Shown: positions 37,511-46,666 of the stretch, piece by piece
How the letters are laid out: the number at the start of each line of letters is the position of its first letter
How positions within the stretch are numbered: position 1 is the first letter of the stretch
Origin: Streptomyces sp. CB02058
Lineage (GTDB): Bacteria; Actinomycetota; Actinomycetes; Streptomycetales; Streptomycetaceae
DNA length: 64,000 nucleotides
Assembly (NCBI RefSeq): GCF_001905505.1
Contig: NZ_LIPG01000001.1
Span: forward strand, 558,001-622,000
Direction of reading: 5' to 3'
The notes under the pieces: model-generated
Seen by the model: the letters and a program-made list of their open reading frames with translations, nothing else
Database searches by the model: none
Told to the model about the DNA's origin: nothing
Program-made: the position numbers and the translations under genes

Positions 37511-38717
37511 CCAGGAACACCCCGGCCGCCAGGAGCACCAGCACCCCGCCCGCGACCGACAGCGCGGTCCAGACCCCGTTGGTACCGGCCGCTGCCGCGT
37601 GCGCCGTCGTGGCCGGTACCTCCTTGCCCTTGCCCTCGGCCTTGTCCGCGCCCGCCGCGGGCTCCGAGCCCTTCGCGCTGTCGGTCACGGCGGACTTCGG
37701 CGGCACCAGCTCGCCGACCGGGGTCACCTTGCCGCCGGCCGAGAAGCCCCAGTCGAGCAGGCTCGCGGCCTCCTTGTAGACGGCGTGGCTCTCCTCCGAC
37801 GACGGGTTCATGACGGTCACCAGAAGGACCTTCCCGTCGCGTTCGGCGATCCCCGTGAAGGTGTTGCCCGCGTGGGTCGTGTAGCCGTTCTTGACCCCCG
37901 CGATGCCCTTGTACGGGTCCACTCCGATGTCACCGGTGATCAGTCGGTTGGTGTTCTGGATCTCGAAGGTCTCGCGCTTCTTGCCCTTCTTCTTCTCGCC
38001 GGGGAACTCGGCGGTCGCCGTCGCCGCGTACTCGCGGAAGTCGGCCTTCTGCATCCCGCTCCGGGCGAACAGCGTCAGGTCGTACGCGCTGGAGACCTGG
38101 TTCGGGGCGTCGTAACCGTCGGGCGAGACGACCCTCGTGTCGAGGGCCTGAAGCTCCTCGGCGTGCCGCTGCATCGCGGCGACCGTCGCGGGCACGCCGC
38201 CGTACATCTCGGACAGCACGTGCACGGCGTCGTTGCCGGAGCGCAGGAACACACCGAGCCACAGGTCGTGGACCGTGTAGGTGTGGTCCTCCTTGACGCC
38301 CACCAGGCTGCTGCCCTCGCCCACTCCGGCGAGCTCGTCCTCGGTCACCATGTGGGTGAGGGTCTTGGGCTGCAGGGCGGGCAGCACCGTGTCGGCGAAG
38401 AGCATCTTCAGGGTGGAGGCGGGCGGCAGCCGCCAGTGCGCGTTGTGCGCCGCGAGCACCTGGCCGTTCTCCGCGTCGGCGACGATCCACGACCGCGCGC
38501 TGAGTTTCTTGGGCAGCACCGGGGCGCCGGGGCCCAGCTGGACCTGGGTACCCACCTTGCCCAGCCGCTCGCCGCCCAGGGTCGACATCGGAACGGTCGG
38601 CTTCGGCTGTTTGTCGTCGGTCTTGTCCTTGTCGGCCGCCCCTGCGGGACTGACGACAGATACGGACAGCAACGCAGCAGAGATGACCGTCAATACGGTC
38701 TTTTTCAGAGCAGGCAC
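37458..38717 (-). CDS. dacA: D-alanyl-D-alanine carboxypeptidase (S11/PBP5 type)
   Basis: 419 residues. A signal peptide (KKTVLTVISAALLSVSVVSPAGAA) is followed by the penicillin-binding fold with SxxK motif ASTLK (Ser101, Lys104), SGN motif FLRSGNDAVH and KTG-like motif GVKNGYT. It trims the terminal D-Ala of peptidoglycan stems outside the membrane. The C-terminus has one helix (ALSVAGGVLVLLAAGVFLV) and a basic end, so it is membrane-tethered. GTG 38717 is chosen because it opens directly into the signal peptide. Its 3' end overlaps the YihY gene. Confidence 0.95.
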   Translation of the reverse strand: MPALKKTVLTVISAALLSVSVVSPAGAADKDKTDDKQPKPTVPMSTLGGERLGKVGTQVQLGPGAPVLPKKLSARSWIVADAENGQVLAAHNAHWRLPPASTLKMLFADTVLPALQPKTLTHMVTEDELAGVGEGSSLVGVKEDHTYTVHDLWLGVFLRSGNDAVHVLSEMYGGVPATVAAMQRHAEELQALDTRVVSPDGYDAPNQVSSAYDLTLFARSGMQKADFREYAATATAEFPGEKKKGKKRETFEIQNTNRLITGDIGVDPYKGIAGVKNGYTTHAGNTFTGIAERDGKVLLVTVMNPSSEESHAVYKEAASLLDWGFSAGGKVTPVGELVPPKSAVTDSAKGSEPAAGADKAEGKGKEVPATTAHAAAAGTNGVWTALSVAGGVLVLLAAGVFLVNRRWPLPDLVRRLPRR

Positions 38718-38838
38718 GGTCGGAAACGTACAGGGCGTTGACGGGTATCGGGACCCGGATGGCCTGACCCGCCGTGCACACCGCCGGGACAGCCCACCCC
38801 GTGCGAGCTTACGCAGGGGTGACGGCGATACTGGGGGC

Positions 38839-39159
38839 ATGAAGCTCAGCCGCCCCGTTTCCTGGTTCCTGCTCGTCTTCGGAGCATGGAGCTGGGTCAT
38901 CTGGGTCACCTTTGTGAAGAACCTCTGGAAGGACGGCAGCGGGCTCGCGTTCGACGACGCGGGCGACCCGACCGCCTACTTCTGGGTCCATCTGCTGCTC
39001 GCGGTCACGTCGTTTCTTCTGGGGACGGCCGTGGGCGTCATCGGGTTCCGCGGTGTCAGGGCCCTGCGCCGTGAAGCCGCTTCGGGAGCCGGCCGGGAGG
39101 CCGGGCACGAATCCGGTCCCGGATCCGGGCACGAAGCCGCTCGCGAAGGCGTTCGCTAA
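38839..39159 (+). CDS. SCO4848-family small membrane protein
   Basis: 106 residues with two transmembrane helices (PVSWFLLVFGAWSWVIWVTFV and YFWVHLLLAVTSFLLGTAVGVIGF) and a charged Gly/His/Glu tail. The family is named after the S. coelicolor protein and is confined to Actinobacteria as far as I know. ATG 38839 follows CTGGGGGC. Function unknown; divergent from the DD-carboxypeptidase gene, which places it in an envelope setting. Confidence 0.85.
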   Translation: MKLSRPVSWFLLVFGAWSWVIWVTFVKNLWKDGSGLAFDDAGDPTAYFWVHLLLAVTSFLLGTAVGVIGFRGVRALRREAASGAGREAGHESGPGSGHEAAREGVR

Positions 39160-39222
39160 GGCAGATGGCGTGCCGGACGCGGATGGACGTCCGGACAGGA
39201 TCGGTTCAGCGGGGGAGCGTAC

Positions 39223-40500
39223 GTGGTAGTGGTCTTCGTGCTCGTGGCGGTGGCGGTGCTCGCGCTGCTCGCCGGGGTGCACAGATATGTGTGGCGCCGG
39301 CTGGTCGGTGACACCACGCTCCCCGGAAGCCTCGCGCGTCGCGTGGGCACCGTGGCGGCCTTCGTGCTGCCCCTGCTCTCCGTCGGAGCCCTCGTCTCCA
39401 GCCGCTCCGGCTTCCCTTTCGTGCTCCAGCAGGTGCTGGCCTGGCCCGGCTATCTGTGGCTGGCCGCCCTGCTCTACCTGACGCTCGCCCTGCTGGTCGG
39501 GGAGGCCGTGCGCCCCCTGCTGCGCCGCTTCCTGGCCCGCAAGGACGGGGCCGACGGCGCGGTGAGCGAGGAGCGGACCGTGGCCGCCGTCGCGGCCTCC
39601 GACACCGGCTCCGGCAGCACCCGCACCGACACCGCTCCCCGCGCCGAGGCCCCCGCCGCCCCGGCCGTCGCCGACCCCTCGCGCCGGCTGTTCGTGGCCC
39701 GCGCCGTCGGCGGAGCCGCCGCCCTGGCCGGGCTCGGCACCGTCGCCAACGGCACGTACGGCGTGCTGCGCGGTCCCCGCACCAAGCGGATCACCGTCCC
39801 GCTCGCCGGGCTGCCGCGATCAGCCCACGGCTTCCGTATCGCCGTGGTCAGCGACATCCACCTCGGCCCGATCCTGGGGCGCGCGCACACCCAGCGCATC
39901 GTCGACGCGATCAACGCCACGAGCCCGGATCTCGTCGCCGTCGTCGGCGACCTCGTCGACGGCTCCGTGGCCGACCTCGGCCCCGCCGCCGAACCGCTGG
40001 CCCGTCTGGAATCACGCCACGGCAGCTACTTCGTCACCGGCAACCACGAGTACTTCTCGGGTGCGGCGCAGTGGGTCGACCACGTCCGAGAGCTGGGTCT
40101 GCACCCCCTGGAGAACGCCCGCGTCGAGATCAGCGGCTTCGATCTCGCGGGCGTGAACGACGTGGCGGGCGAGAGCGAGGGCCAGGGCCCCGACTTCGCC
40201 CGCGCGCTCGGCGACCGCGACCGCAGCCGCGCCTCGGTCCTCCTCGCCCACCAGCCGGTCGTCATCGACGAGGCCGTCGCATACGGGGTCGGGCTCCAGC
40301 TCTCCGGCCACACCCACGGCGGCCAGCTCTGGCCCGGCAATCTGCTCGCCGAGCTCGCGAATCCGACCGTCGCCGGCTACGAGCGTTACGGAGATACCCA
40401 GTTGTACGTCTCGCGGGGTGCCGGAGCCTGGGGCCCGCCCGTGCGCGTGGGCGCTCCGTCCGACATCACCGTGGTGCAACTCGCCTCCCACCAGGCATGA
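39223..40500 (+). CDS. Membrane-anchored metallophosphoesterase
   Basis: 425 residues. Four N-terminal hydrophobic segments (about residues 1-110) and an Ala/Pro/Thr linker lead to a calcineurin-like phosphoesterase domain with all metal motifs: DIHLGP, GDLVDG, GNHEYFSG and GHTHGGQLWP. The domain is preceded by RRLFVARAVGGAAALAGLG, a possible further helix, so its side of the membrane is not certain. Homologues are often called UDP-2,3-diacylglucosamine hydrolase-like or YkuE-like; the substrate is unknown. GTG 39223; a second GTG at 39229 is equally possible. Confidence 0.88.
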   Translation: MVVVFVLVAVAVLALLAGVHRYVWRRLVGDTTLPGSLARRVGTVAAFVLPLLSVGALVSSRSGFPFVLQQVLAWPGYLWLAALLYLTLALLVGEAVRPLLRRFLARKDGADGAVSEERTVAAVAASDTGSGSTRTDTAPRAEAPAAPAVADPSRRLFVARAVGGAAALAGLGTVANGTYGVLRGPRTKRITVPLAGLPRSAHGFRIAVVSDIHLGPILGRAHTQRIVDAINATSPDLVAVVGDLVDGSVADLGPAAEPLARLESRHGSYFVTGNHEYFSGAAQWVDHVRELGLHPLENARVEISGFDLAGVNDVAGESEGQGPDFARALGDRDRSRASVLLAHQPVVIDEAVAYGVGLQLSGHTHGGQLWPGNLLAELANPTVAGYERYGDTQLYVSRGAGAWGPPVRVGAPSDITVVQLASHQA

Positions 40501-40649
40501 CCTGGTCAAAGAACCGGGCCGGGCCGAACCTGTGAGGAACCCACCCGAACTTCCAGATGTGAATATCGTGTGATTGGGTGAGGAGGAACATGCGGCGATG
40601 TGCCTTTCTGTGCACATGAGCCGGGGTGGGTTGCAAGGGAGCACGGCAC

Positions 40650-42203
40650 ATGCGGTCGATCCGTATTCGGATTCTCGCGATTCTGGCGGTACTGGTCATC
40701 GCAGGCGTAGGAGCCTGGCAACTTCTCCCATCGGATGAGGAGAACGAGTCACCGATCACGGTCGGCACATCCGACGAGGTCACCTCGCTGGACCCGGCGG
40801 GTGCGTACGACGCGGGTTCCTGGGCGATCTACAGCAATCTCTACCAGTCCCTCATGACCTTCAGGTCCGGGGCCGTCGTGCCGGAGCCCGACGCGGCCGA
40901 GAGCTGCGCCTTCATCGGCCAGAAGCTCCAGACCTACCGCTGCACCCTGCGGGACGACCTGACCTTCTCCAACGGCCGCAAGATCACGGCGAAGGACGTC
41001 AAGTACTCCTTCGACCGGATGCTGAAGATCAAGGCGGACGTCGGCCCCTCGGTGCTGTTCCCCAGCCTCACCAACGTCGTGGCCGAGGGCCGCACGGTCA
41101 CCTTCAACCTCTCGGCGCGGGACGCGACGTTCCCGCAGAAGCTCGCCACGGGCGCCGGGTCCATCGTCGACCCGGCGACCTACCCCAAGGACAAGCTCCG
41201 CACGGGGAACCAGGTCGACGGCTCCGGCCCGTACACCCTGAAGTCGTACGTGCCCGGCGCCTCCGCCGAACTGGTGCCCAACCCGGCCTACAAGGGCGCC
41301 CTGAAGAACACCGGTGGCCCGGTGAACATCCGCTACTTCGAGGGCTCCGAGGCGCTCCAGGCGGCCTGGGCGGCCGGCGACGTGGACGTCACCCACCGTC
41401 AGCTGCCGTCCGAGAACCTCGCCGAGCTCGACCCGGGCGCCACCGACATGCGGGTCACCGAGATGGACAGCGCCGAGATCCGCAACCTCGTCTTCAACGT
41501 CAGGGACGACTCGCCGCTCTCGGACAAGCGGGTCCGCCAGGCCATCGCCTGGATCATCGACCGCGGCCCCCTGGTCTCGGACGTGTACAAGAGCACCGTC
41601 GACCCGCTCTACTCGCTGATCCCGCAGGGCTACATCGGGCACAGCACGCCCTTCTTCGACGCCTATCCGCAGACGGACCCCAAGCGCGCCAGGGCGCTGA
41701 TGCAGGAGGCGGGTGTGGAGCTGCCGCTGCACATCACCTTCGCCCACCGCGACGACGACGCCAACAAGGAGGAGTCCGCCGAGCTGGTCCGCCAGCTGGA
41801 GAAGGACGGGCTGTTCGAGGTCACGGAGAAGGCCGTCGAGTGGCAGGCCTTCCAGAAGGGCTACGCGGCCGGCGAGTACGACGCGTACACCGTCGGCTGG
41901 CTCCCCGACTTCCCGGACCCCGACACCTTCAGCCAGCCGCTGGTCGGCCGCGAGAGCTCCCTCCACAACGGCTACGTCAGCTCGAAGATGGACGCGCTGA
42001 TCGCGGCCACCCAGCAGTACAGCGACCGCAGCCGGACCTCGGCCGACTTCAAGGAGCTCCAGGAGCTGGTCGGCGAGGACGTGCCGCTGGTCCCGCTCTG
42101 GCAGAAGAAGGACTACGTCGTCAGCAAGCAGAGCGTGTCCGGATCCCAGTACCTCTCCGACGGCACCGGGATCTGGCGGCTCTGGGAACTCAGCTGGATC
42201 TGA
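40650..42203 (+). CDS. Orphan extracytoplasmic peptide-binding protein (SBP family 5)
   Basis: 517 residues. MRSIRIRILAILAVLVIAGVGAWQLL is an uncleaved-looking N-terminal anchor with no lipobox Cys. The remainder is a family 5 oligopeptide-binding fold (ITVGTSDEVTSLDPAGAYD, LRDDLTFSNGRKITAKDVKYSFDRML, NQVDGSGPYTLKSY, WLPDFPDPDTF). No permease or ATPase genes are near, so it either serves a remote transporter or acts as a sensor or ligand sink. ATG 40650 has AAGGGAG upstream; the in-frame start at 40626 is rejected. Confidence 0.9.
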   Translation: MRSIRIRILAILAVLVIAGVGAWQLLPSDEENESPITVGTSDEVTSLDPAGAYDAGSWAIYSNLYQSLMTFRSGAVVPEPDAAESCAFIGQKLQTYRCTLRDDLTFSNGRKITAKDVKYSFDRMLKIKADVGPSVLFPSLTNVVAEGRTVTFNLSARDATFPQKLATGAGSIVDPATYPKDKLRTGNQVDGSGPYTLKSYVPGASAELVPNPAYKGALKNTGGPVNIRYFEGSEALQAAWAAGDVDVTHRQLPSENLAELDPGATDMRVTEMDSAEIRNLVFNVRDDSPLSDKRVRQAIAWIIDRGPLVSDVYKSTVDPLYSLIPQGYIGHSTPFFDAYPQTDPKRARALMQEAGVELPLHITFAHRDDDANKEESAELVRQLEKDGLFEVTEKAVEWQAFQKGYAAGEYDAYTVGWLPDFPDPDTFSQPLVGRESSLHNGYVSSKMDALIAATQQYSDRSRTSADFKELQELVGEDVPLVPLWQKKDYVVSKQSVSGSQYLSDGTGIWRLWELSWI

Positions 42204-42954
42204 CGTCCTGAGCGCCGCCCGGGCCTGCGCCGGGCAGGAACTCCACCAGTACGTCGTGGATCTGCCGCACGAGCGGTCGCAGCACCCGGAAGCGGGACAG
42301 CGCGATAGCCCGTGCGGCCAGCGGCGCCGTGCGCTCGACCAGCCTGCGGCTGCGCTCGGTGTTCTCGGAGCGGTCGTAGACCCAGAACAGCACCAGGCCC
42401 ATCTGCATCAGCCACATCAGCTCCGGCAGCAGCCCGGCCAGTTCCGGGTCGGCCTTGGCCGAGGAGCCCGCCAGACAGCGCTCGTGCAGGGCGATGACCG
42501 CGTCGCGGGCATCGGCCGACTCCCGGGAGAACGGGGAGAGCGGGCTGTCCGGATCGGCGGCGTTCTTGAAGAACTGGGCGGCGAAGCGGTGGTACGGCTC
42601 CGCCACGTCCAGCCAGCAGTGCAGCACACCCCGGATGCGTACGGCGAGATCCGGGTCCCCCGCCAGCACCGGACCGACGGCGGCCGTGTGCTCGGCTGCG
42701 ATGCGGTCGTAGAAGCCCTGGACCAGGTGTTCCTTCGAGGAGAAGTAGTAGTACGCGTTCCCGACGGAGACCCCCGCCTCCTGGGCGATGGCCCGCATCG
42801 TGGTCCGGTCGTAGCCGCGCTCCTCGAAGAGCCGGAGGGCGGTCTCCAGGATCAGCGTGCGGGTCTGCTCGCTCTTCGGCGCCTTGGACTTGCCGGCCGG
42901 CCGCTCGGCGACGGTCCCGGGACCTTCGGCCACGTTCTTCTGTTGCTTCACCAC
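42190..42954 (-). CDS. TetR/AcrR family regulator
   Basis: 254 residues. A Lys/Ala-rich tail of about 30 residues precedes the TetR HTH (TRTLILETALRLFEERGYDRTTMRAIAQEAGVSVGNAYYYFSSKE). The large helical C-terminal domain is a ligand pocket of unknown specificity. GTG 42954 or GTG 42951 may be the start. It overlaps the end of the binding-protein gene by 14 nt in antisense and stands 103 nt beyond the sdhB stop on the same strand. Confidence 0.88.
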   Translation of the reverse strand: MVKQQKNVAEGPGTVAERPAGKSKAPKSEQTRTLILETALRLFEERGYDRTTMRAIAQEAGVSVGNAYYYFSSKEHLVQGFYDRIAAEHTAAVGPVLAGDPDLAVRIRGVLHCWLDVAEPYHRFAAQFFKNAADPDSPLSPFSRESADARDAVIALHERCLAGSSAKADPELAGLLPELMWLMQMGLVLFWVYDRSENTERSRRLVERTAPLAARAIALSRFRVLRPLVRQIHDVLVEFLPGAGPGGAQDVRSS

Positions 42955-43069
42955 GGTCCCAAGGCTATCGGGGGGATCATCCCGCCGGACCCGGCCCCGC
43001 ACACCAGGAGGCCCCGTCCCCCGCACGGTGCGTGCGCGGGACGGGGCCTCCTGAGGTACCGCGGGTGGG

Positions 43070-43846
43070 TCAGAAGCGACGCGTGATCAGCGCGCGCTTC
43101 ACTTCCTGGATCGCCTTGGTGACCTCGATGCCACGCGGGCAGGCGTCCGTGCAGTTGAAGGTGGTGCGGCAACGCCACACACCGTCACGGTCGTTGAGGA
43201 TCTCCAGCCGCTGCTCTCCGGCCTCGTCGCGCGAGTCGAAGATGAAGCGGTGCGCGTTGACGATCGCCGCCGGGCCGAAGTACTGGCCGTCGTTCCAGAA
43301 CACCGGGCACGAGGACGTGCACGCGGCGCACAGGATGCACTTGGTGGTGTCGTCGAAGCGCTCGCGGTCCTCGGGGGACTGCAGGCGCTCACGCGTCGGC
43401 TCGTTGCCCTTGGTGACGAGGAACGGCATGACATCGCGGTAGGCCTGGAAGAACGGGTCCATGTCGACCACGAGGTCCTTGAGGACTGTGAGGCCCTTGA
43501 TGGCCTCGACCGTGATCGGCTTCTCCGGGTTGATGTCCTTGATCAGCGTCTTGCAGGCGAGCCTGTTCTTGCCGTTGATCCGCATCGCGTCGGAGCCGCA
43601 GATGCCGTGCGCGCAGGAGCGACGGAAGGTCAGGCTGCCGTCCTGCTCCCACTTGATCTTGTGAAGGGCGTCGAGCACACGCTCCTTCGGGTCGATCGAG
43701 ATCTGGAAGTCCTGCCACTCGACCTGGTCGGAGACCTCGGGGTTGAAGCGGCGGATCCTGAACGTGGCCGTGATGTACGGGGTGTCGGCGAAGCCGGCCT
43801 CCGGCTCGGGGGCCTTGTCCGACTTCTCCAGGGTGGGGGTTGCCAT
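43070..43846 (-). CDS. sdhB: Succinate dehydrogenase iron-sulfur subunit
   Basis: 258 residues. Cluster motifs are in order: SCAHGICGSDAMRINGKNRLAC for the 2Fe-2S, CILCAACTSSCP for the 4Fe-4S, and CRTTFNCTDACPRGIEV for the 3Fe-4S cluster. It carries electrons from SdhA to the membrane anchors. Start ATG 43846 overlaps the sdhA stop (TGATG), so translation is coupled. Last gene of sdhCDAB. Confidence 0.98.
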   Translation of the reverse strand: MATPTLEKSDKAPEPEAGFADTPYITATFRIRRFNPEVSDQVEWQDFQISIDPKERVLDALHKIKWEQDGSLTFRRSCAHGICGSDAMRINGKNRLACKTLIKDINPEKPITVEAIKGLTVLKDLVVDMDPFFQAYRDVMPFLVTKGNEPTRERLQSPEDRERFDDTTKCILCAACTSSCPVFWNDGQYFGPAAIVNAHRFIFDSRDEAGEQRLEILNDRDGVWRCRTTFNCTDACPRGIEVTKAIQEVKRALITRRF

Positions 43847-45600
43847 CAGTACTTACGCTCCATCGGCTGGTAGCGGGTCGTGACGACCGGCTTGTAGTCG
43901 AGCCGGATCGACTCGGTGCCGTCGTCCGCGACCTCGCGGTACGCCATGGTGTGGCGCATGAAGTTGACGTCGTCGCGGTTCGGGTAGTCCTCGCGGTAGT
44001 GACCGCCGCGGGACTCCTTGCGGGCCAGCGCGGAGGTCGCCATGACCTCGGCCAGGTCGAGCAGGTTGCCCAGCTCGATGGCCTCCAGCAGGTCGGTGTT
44101 GAACCGCTTGCCCTTGTCCTGGATCGACACGTCGAGGTAGCGCTTGCGCAGCTCGGCGATCTTGTCGACCGCGGTCTTGATGGTCTGCTCGGTGCGGAAC
44201 ACCATCACATTGGCGTCCATGCACTCCTGCAGCTCCGTGCGGAGCGCGGCGACCCGCTCGGTGCCGGTCGAGTTGCGGAGCCGCTCGACCTGCTCCTGGA
44301 CCAGCTGCGCCGGGTTCTCGGGAAGCTCGACGAAGTCGTTCTTCGCGGAGTACTCGGCGGCGGCGATGCCCGAACGGCGTCCGAAGACGTTGATGTCGAG
44401 CAGCGAGTTGGTGCCCAGGCGGTTGGCGCCGTGCACGGAGACACAGGCGACCTCGCCGGCGGCGTAGAGGCCCGGGACGACGGTGGTGTTGTCGGCCAGC
44501 ACCTCGCCCTCGACGTTGGTCGGGATGCCGCCCATGGCGTAGTGCGCGGTCGGCTGGATCGGGATCGGGTCCGTGTAGGGCTCGATGCCGAGGTACGTGC
44601 GCGCGAACTCGGTGATGTCCGGGAGCTTCGCGTCCAGCTGCTCCGGCGGGAGGTGCGTGAGGTCGAGGTAGACGTGGTCGCCCTCGGGACCGCAGCCGCG
44701 GCCCTCACGGATCTCCGTGTAGATGGAGCGGGACACGACGTCACGGGACGCGAGGTCCTTCATGACCGGCGCGTACTTCTCCATGAAGCGCTCGCCGTCC
44801 TTGTTGCGGAGGATGCCGCCCTCACCACGGGCGCCCTCCGTCAGCAGGATGCCCATGCGCCAGATGCCCGTCGGGTGGAACTGGAAGAACTCCATGTCCT
44901 CCAGCGGCAGACCCCGGCGGTAGCAGGCGGCCTGGCCGTCACCGGTCAGGGTGTGCGCGTTCGACGTCACCTTGAAGAACTTGCCGGTGCCGCCCGAGGC
45001 GTAGATGACCGACTTCGCCTGGAAGACGTGGATCTCGCCGGTGGCCAGCTCGTAGGCGACGACGCCGGCGGACTTCTTGACGCCGTCCACCTCGACGACC
45101 AGCTGGTCCAGGACGTAGAACTCGTTGAAGAACTCCACGCCCTCCTTGACGCAGTTCTGGTACAGCGTCTGGAGGATCATGTGGCCGGTGCGGTCGCCCG
45201 AGTAGCAGGCGCGGCGGACCGGGGCCTCACCGTGGTTGCGGGAGTGGCCGCCGAAGCGGCGCTGGTCGATCTTGCCCTCGGGCGTACGGCCGAACGGCAG
45301 GCCCATCTTCTCGAGGTCGAGGACGGCGTCGATGGCCTCCTTCGCGAGGATCTCGGCGGCGTCCTGGTCGACCAGGTAGTCGCCGCCCTTGATCGTGTCG
45401 AAGGTGTGCCACTCCCAGTTGTCCTCCTCCACGTTGGCGAGCGCGGCGGCCATGCCGCCCTGCGCCGCGCCCGTGTGGGAGCGGGTGGGGTAGAGCTTCG
45501 TCAGGACGGCGGTGCGGCTGCGCTTGGTCGACTCGATGGCCGCGCGCATGCCGGCGCCGCCGGCGCCGACGATGACGGTGTCGTACTTGTGGATCTGCAT
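43846..45600 (-). CDS. sdhA: Succinate dehydrogenase flavoprotein subunit
   Basis: 584 residues, full length. IVGAGGAGMRAAIES binds FAD, RSHTGAAQGGMAAAL contains the His that takes covalent FAD, and FQFHPTGIWRMGILLTEGARGEGG holds the catalytic His and Arg region. HGANRLGTNSLLDINVFGRR is the C-terminal signature. Oxidises succinate to fumarate at the inner face of the membrane, feeding menaquinone through SdhB and the anchors. 30 nt after sdhD. Confidence 0.98.
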   Translation of the reverse strand: MQIHKYDTVIVGAGGAGMRAAIESTKRSRTAVLTKLYPTRSHTGAAQGGMAAALANVEEDNWEWHTFDTIKGGDYLVDQDAAEILAKEAIDAVLDLEKMGLPFGRTPEGKIDQRRFGGHSRNHGEAPVRRACYSGDRTGHMILQTLYQNCVKEGVEFFNEFYVLDQLVVEVDGVKKSAGVVAYELATGEIHVFQAKSVIYASGGTGKFFKVTSNAHTLTGDGQAACYRRGLPLEDMEFFQFHPTGIWRMGILLTEGARGEGGILRNKDGERFMEKYAPVMKDLASRDVVSRSIYTEIREGRGCGPEGDHVYLDLTHLPPEQLDAKLPDITEFARTYLGIEPYTDPIPIQPTAHYAMGGIPTNVEGEVLADNTTVVPGLYAAGEVACVSVHGANRLGTNSLLDINVFGRRSGIAAAEYSAKNDFVELPENPAQLVQEQVERLRNSTGTERVAALRTELQECMDANVMVFRTEQTIKTAVDKIAELRKRYLDVSIQDKGKRFNTDLLEAIELGNLLDLAEVMATSALARKESRGGHYREDYPNRDDVNFMRHTMAYREVADDGTESIRLDYKPVVTTRYQPMERKY

Positions 45601-45630
45601 GGTTTTCCTCTGGTCCCTCTGTCCCGGCGC

Positions 45631-46113
45631 CTAGCGGATGTTCGGGTCGAAGGTGAAGATCACCAGCGTGCCCAGCAGGACGGTGAACACCGTGGCGGTG
45701 TACAGGAGCATCTTCAGCCAGAAGCGGGTGTTGTCCCGTTCGGCGTAGTCGTTGATGACCGTACGGAGGCCGTTGGCGCCGTGCAGCATGGCGAGCCACA
45801 GCATCGCCAGGTCCCAGACCTGCCAGAACGGCGAGGCCCAGCGGCCCGCGACGAACGCGAAGCCGATCTTGGACACGCCGCCGTCGAGCACCAGCTGGAT
45901 CAGCAGGTGGCCGATGACGAGGACGACCAGGACGATGCCCGACAGGCGCATGAAGAGCCAGGCGTACATCTCGAAGTTGCCGCGCGACGCCTTGGGGGTC
46001 TTGCCCGTGCGCTTGCGCGGGGGCTCGATCACGGGGGCCGGATTGTCGACGTCGTACAGGCTCACGCCCTCGACGTCACCGATCGCCGACGAGGAAGAAG
46101 TCTCGGTGGACAT
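45631..46113 (-). CDS. sdhD: Succinate dehydrogenase membrane anchor D
   Basis: 160 residues. A charged N-terminal tail of about 45 residues precedes three helices (FMRLSGIVLVVLVIGHLLIQLVL, LAMLWLAMLHGANGLRTVINDY, LYTATVFTVLLGTLVIFTF). The His in GHLLIQL and in LHGANG are candidate heme or quinone-site residues. Start ATG 46113 lies 5 nt after the sdhC stop. Confidence 0.93.
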   Translation of the reverse strand: MSTETSSSSAIGDVEGVSLYDVDNPAPVIEPPRKRTGKTPKASRGNFEMYAWLFMRLSGIVLVVLVIGHLLIQLVLDGGVSKIGFAFVAGRWASPFWQVWDLAMLWLAMLHGANGLRTVINDYAERDNTRFWLKMLLYTATVFTVLLGTLVIFTFDPNIR

Positions 46114-46118
46114 TGGCT

Positions 46119-46499
46119 TCAGCTCCCGAAGACTTCGCGTACGGCGTGACCGAGCACGGGGTACAGGGCCCCGACCATCAGCACGATCCAGATACCGAGG
46201 ACGGTCCAGAGCATCTGCTTCTGGTAGCGCGGGCCCTTGGCCCAGAAGTCCACGGCGACGATGCGGAGACCGTTCAGCGCGTGGAAGAGGATCGCGGCCA
46301 CCAGGCCGTACTCGAGCAGCGCTACGAGCGGGGTCTTGTAGGTGGCCACGACCTCGTCGTACGCCTCGGGGGAGACACGCACGAGAGCGGTGTCCAGGAC
46401 GTGTACGAACAGGAAGAAGAAAATGAGGACACCGGTGACTCGATGAGCCACCCAGGACCACATGCCTTCCCGGCCGCGGTACAGCGTTCCAGCCGGCAC
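46119..46499 (-). CDS. sdhC: Succinate dehydrogenase cytochrome b subunit C
   Basis: 126 residues, three helices. WSWVAHRVTGVLIFFFLFVHVLDTALV carries the conserved HRxTG and a later His, and LFHALNGLRIVAVDF the third-helix His; together they match the SdhC heme b fold. GTG 46499 has GGAGGG 6 nt upstream. First gene of the sdhCDAB operon. The 167-nt gap before it contains TTTGAT repeated 12 bp apart (46635-46652 on the complementary strand), a possible control site. Confidence 0.93.
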   Translation of the reverse strand: MPAGTLYRGREGMWSWVAHRVTGVLIFFFLFVHVLDTALVRVSPEAYDEVVATYKTPLVALLEYGLVAAILFHALNGLRIVAVDFWAKGPRYQKQMLWTVLGIWIVLMVGALYPVLGHAVREVFGS

Positions 46500-46666
46500 G
46501 GAAGAACCCTCCGGGAGCGGGGATTGGGGTCGGCCGGCTTGACTGTCGGTCTGACCCGGCCGGGTACGGTCCACCGGCCCCGGCCATCGTAGCGACGCTT
46601 TGTCGGTTCCATGGCGGCGGGGCCTGGCGGTGTGATCAAAGTGGCAATCAAACAGGCACGGACGGG

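Noticed and set aside
40650..42203. Complete peptide ABC transporter operon
   Set aside because: Neighbouring genes are a phosphoesterase and a TetR regulator; no permease or ATPase is present.
43840..46149. 769-codon open frame antisense to sdhA/sdhD
   Set aside because: Same artefact; the minus strand carries intact sdhCDAB motifs.
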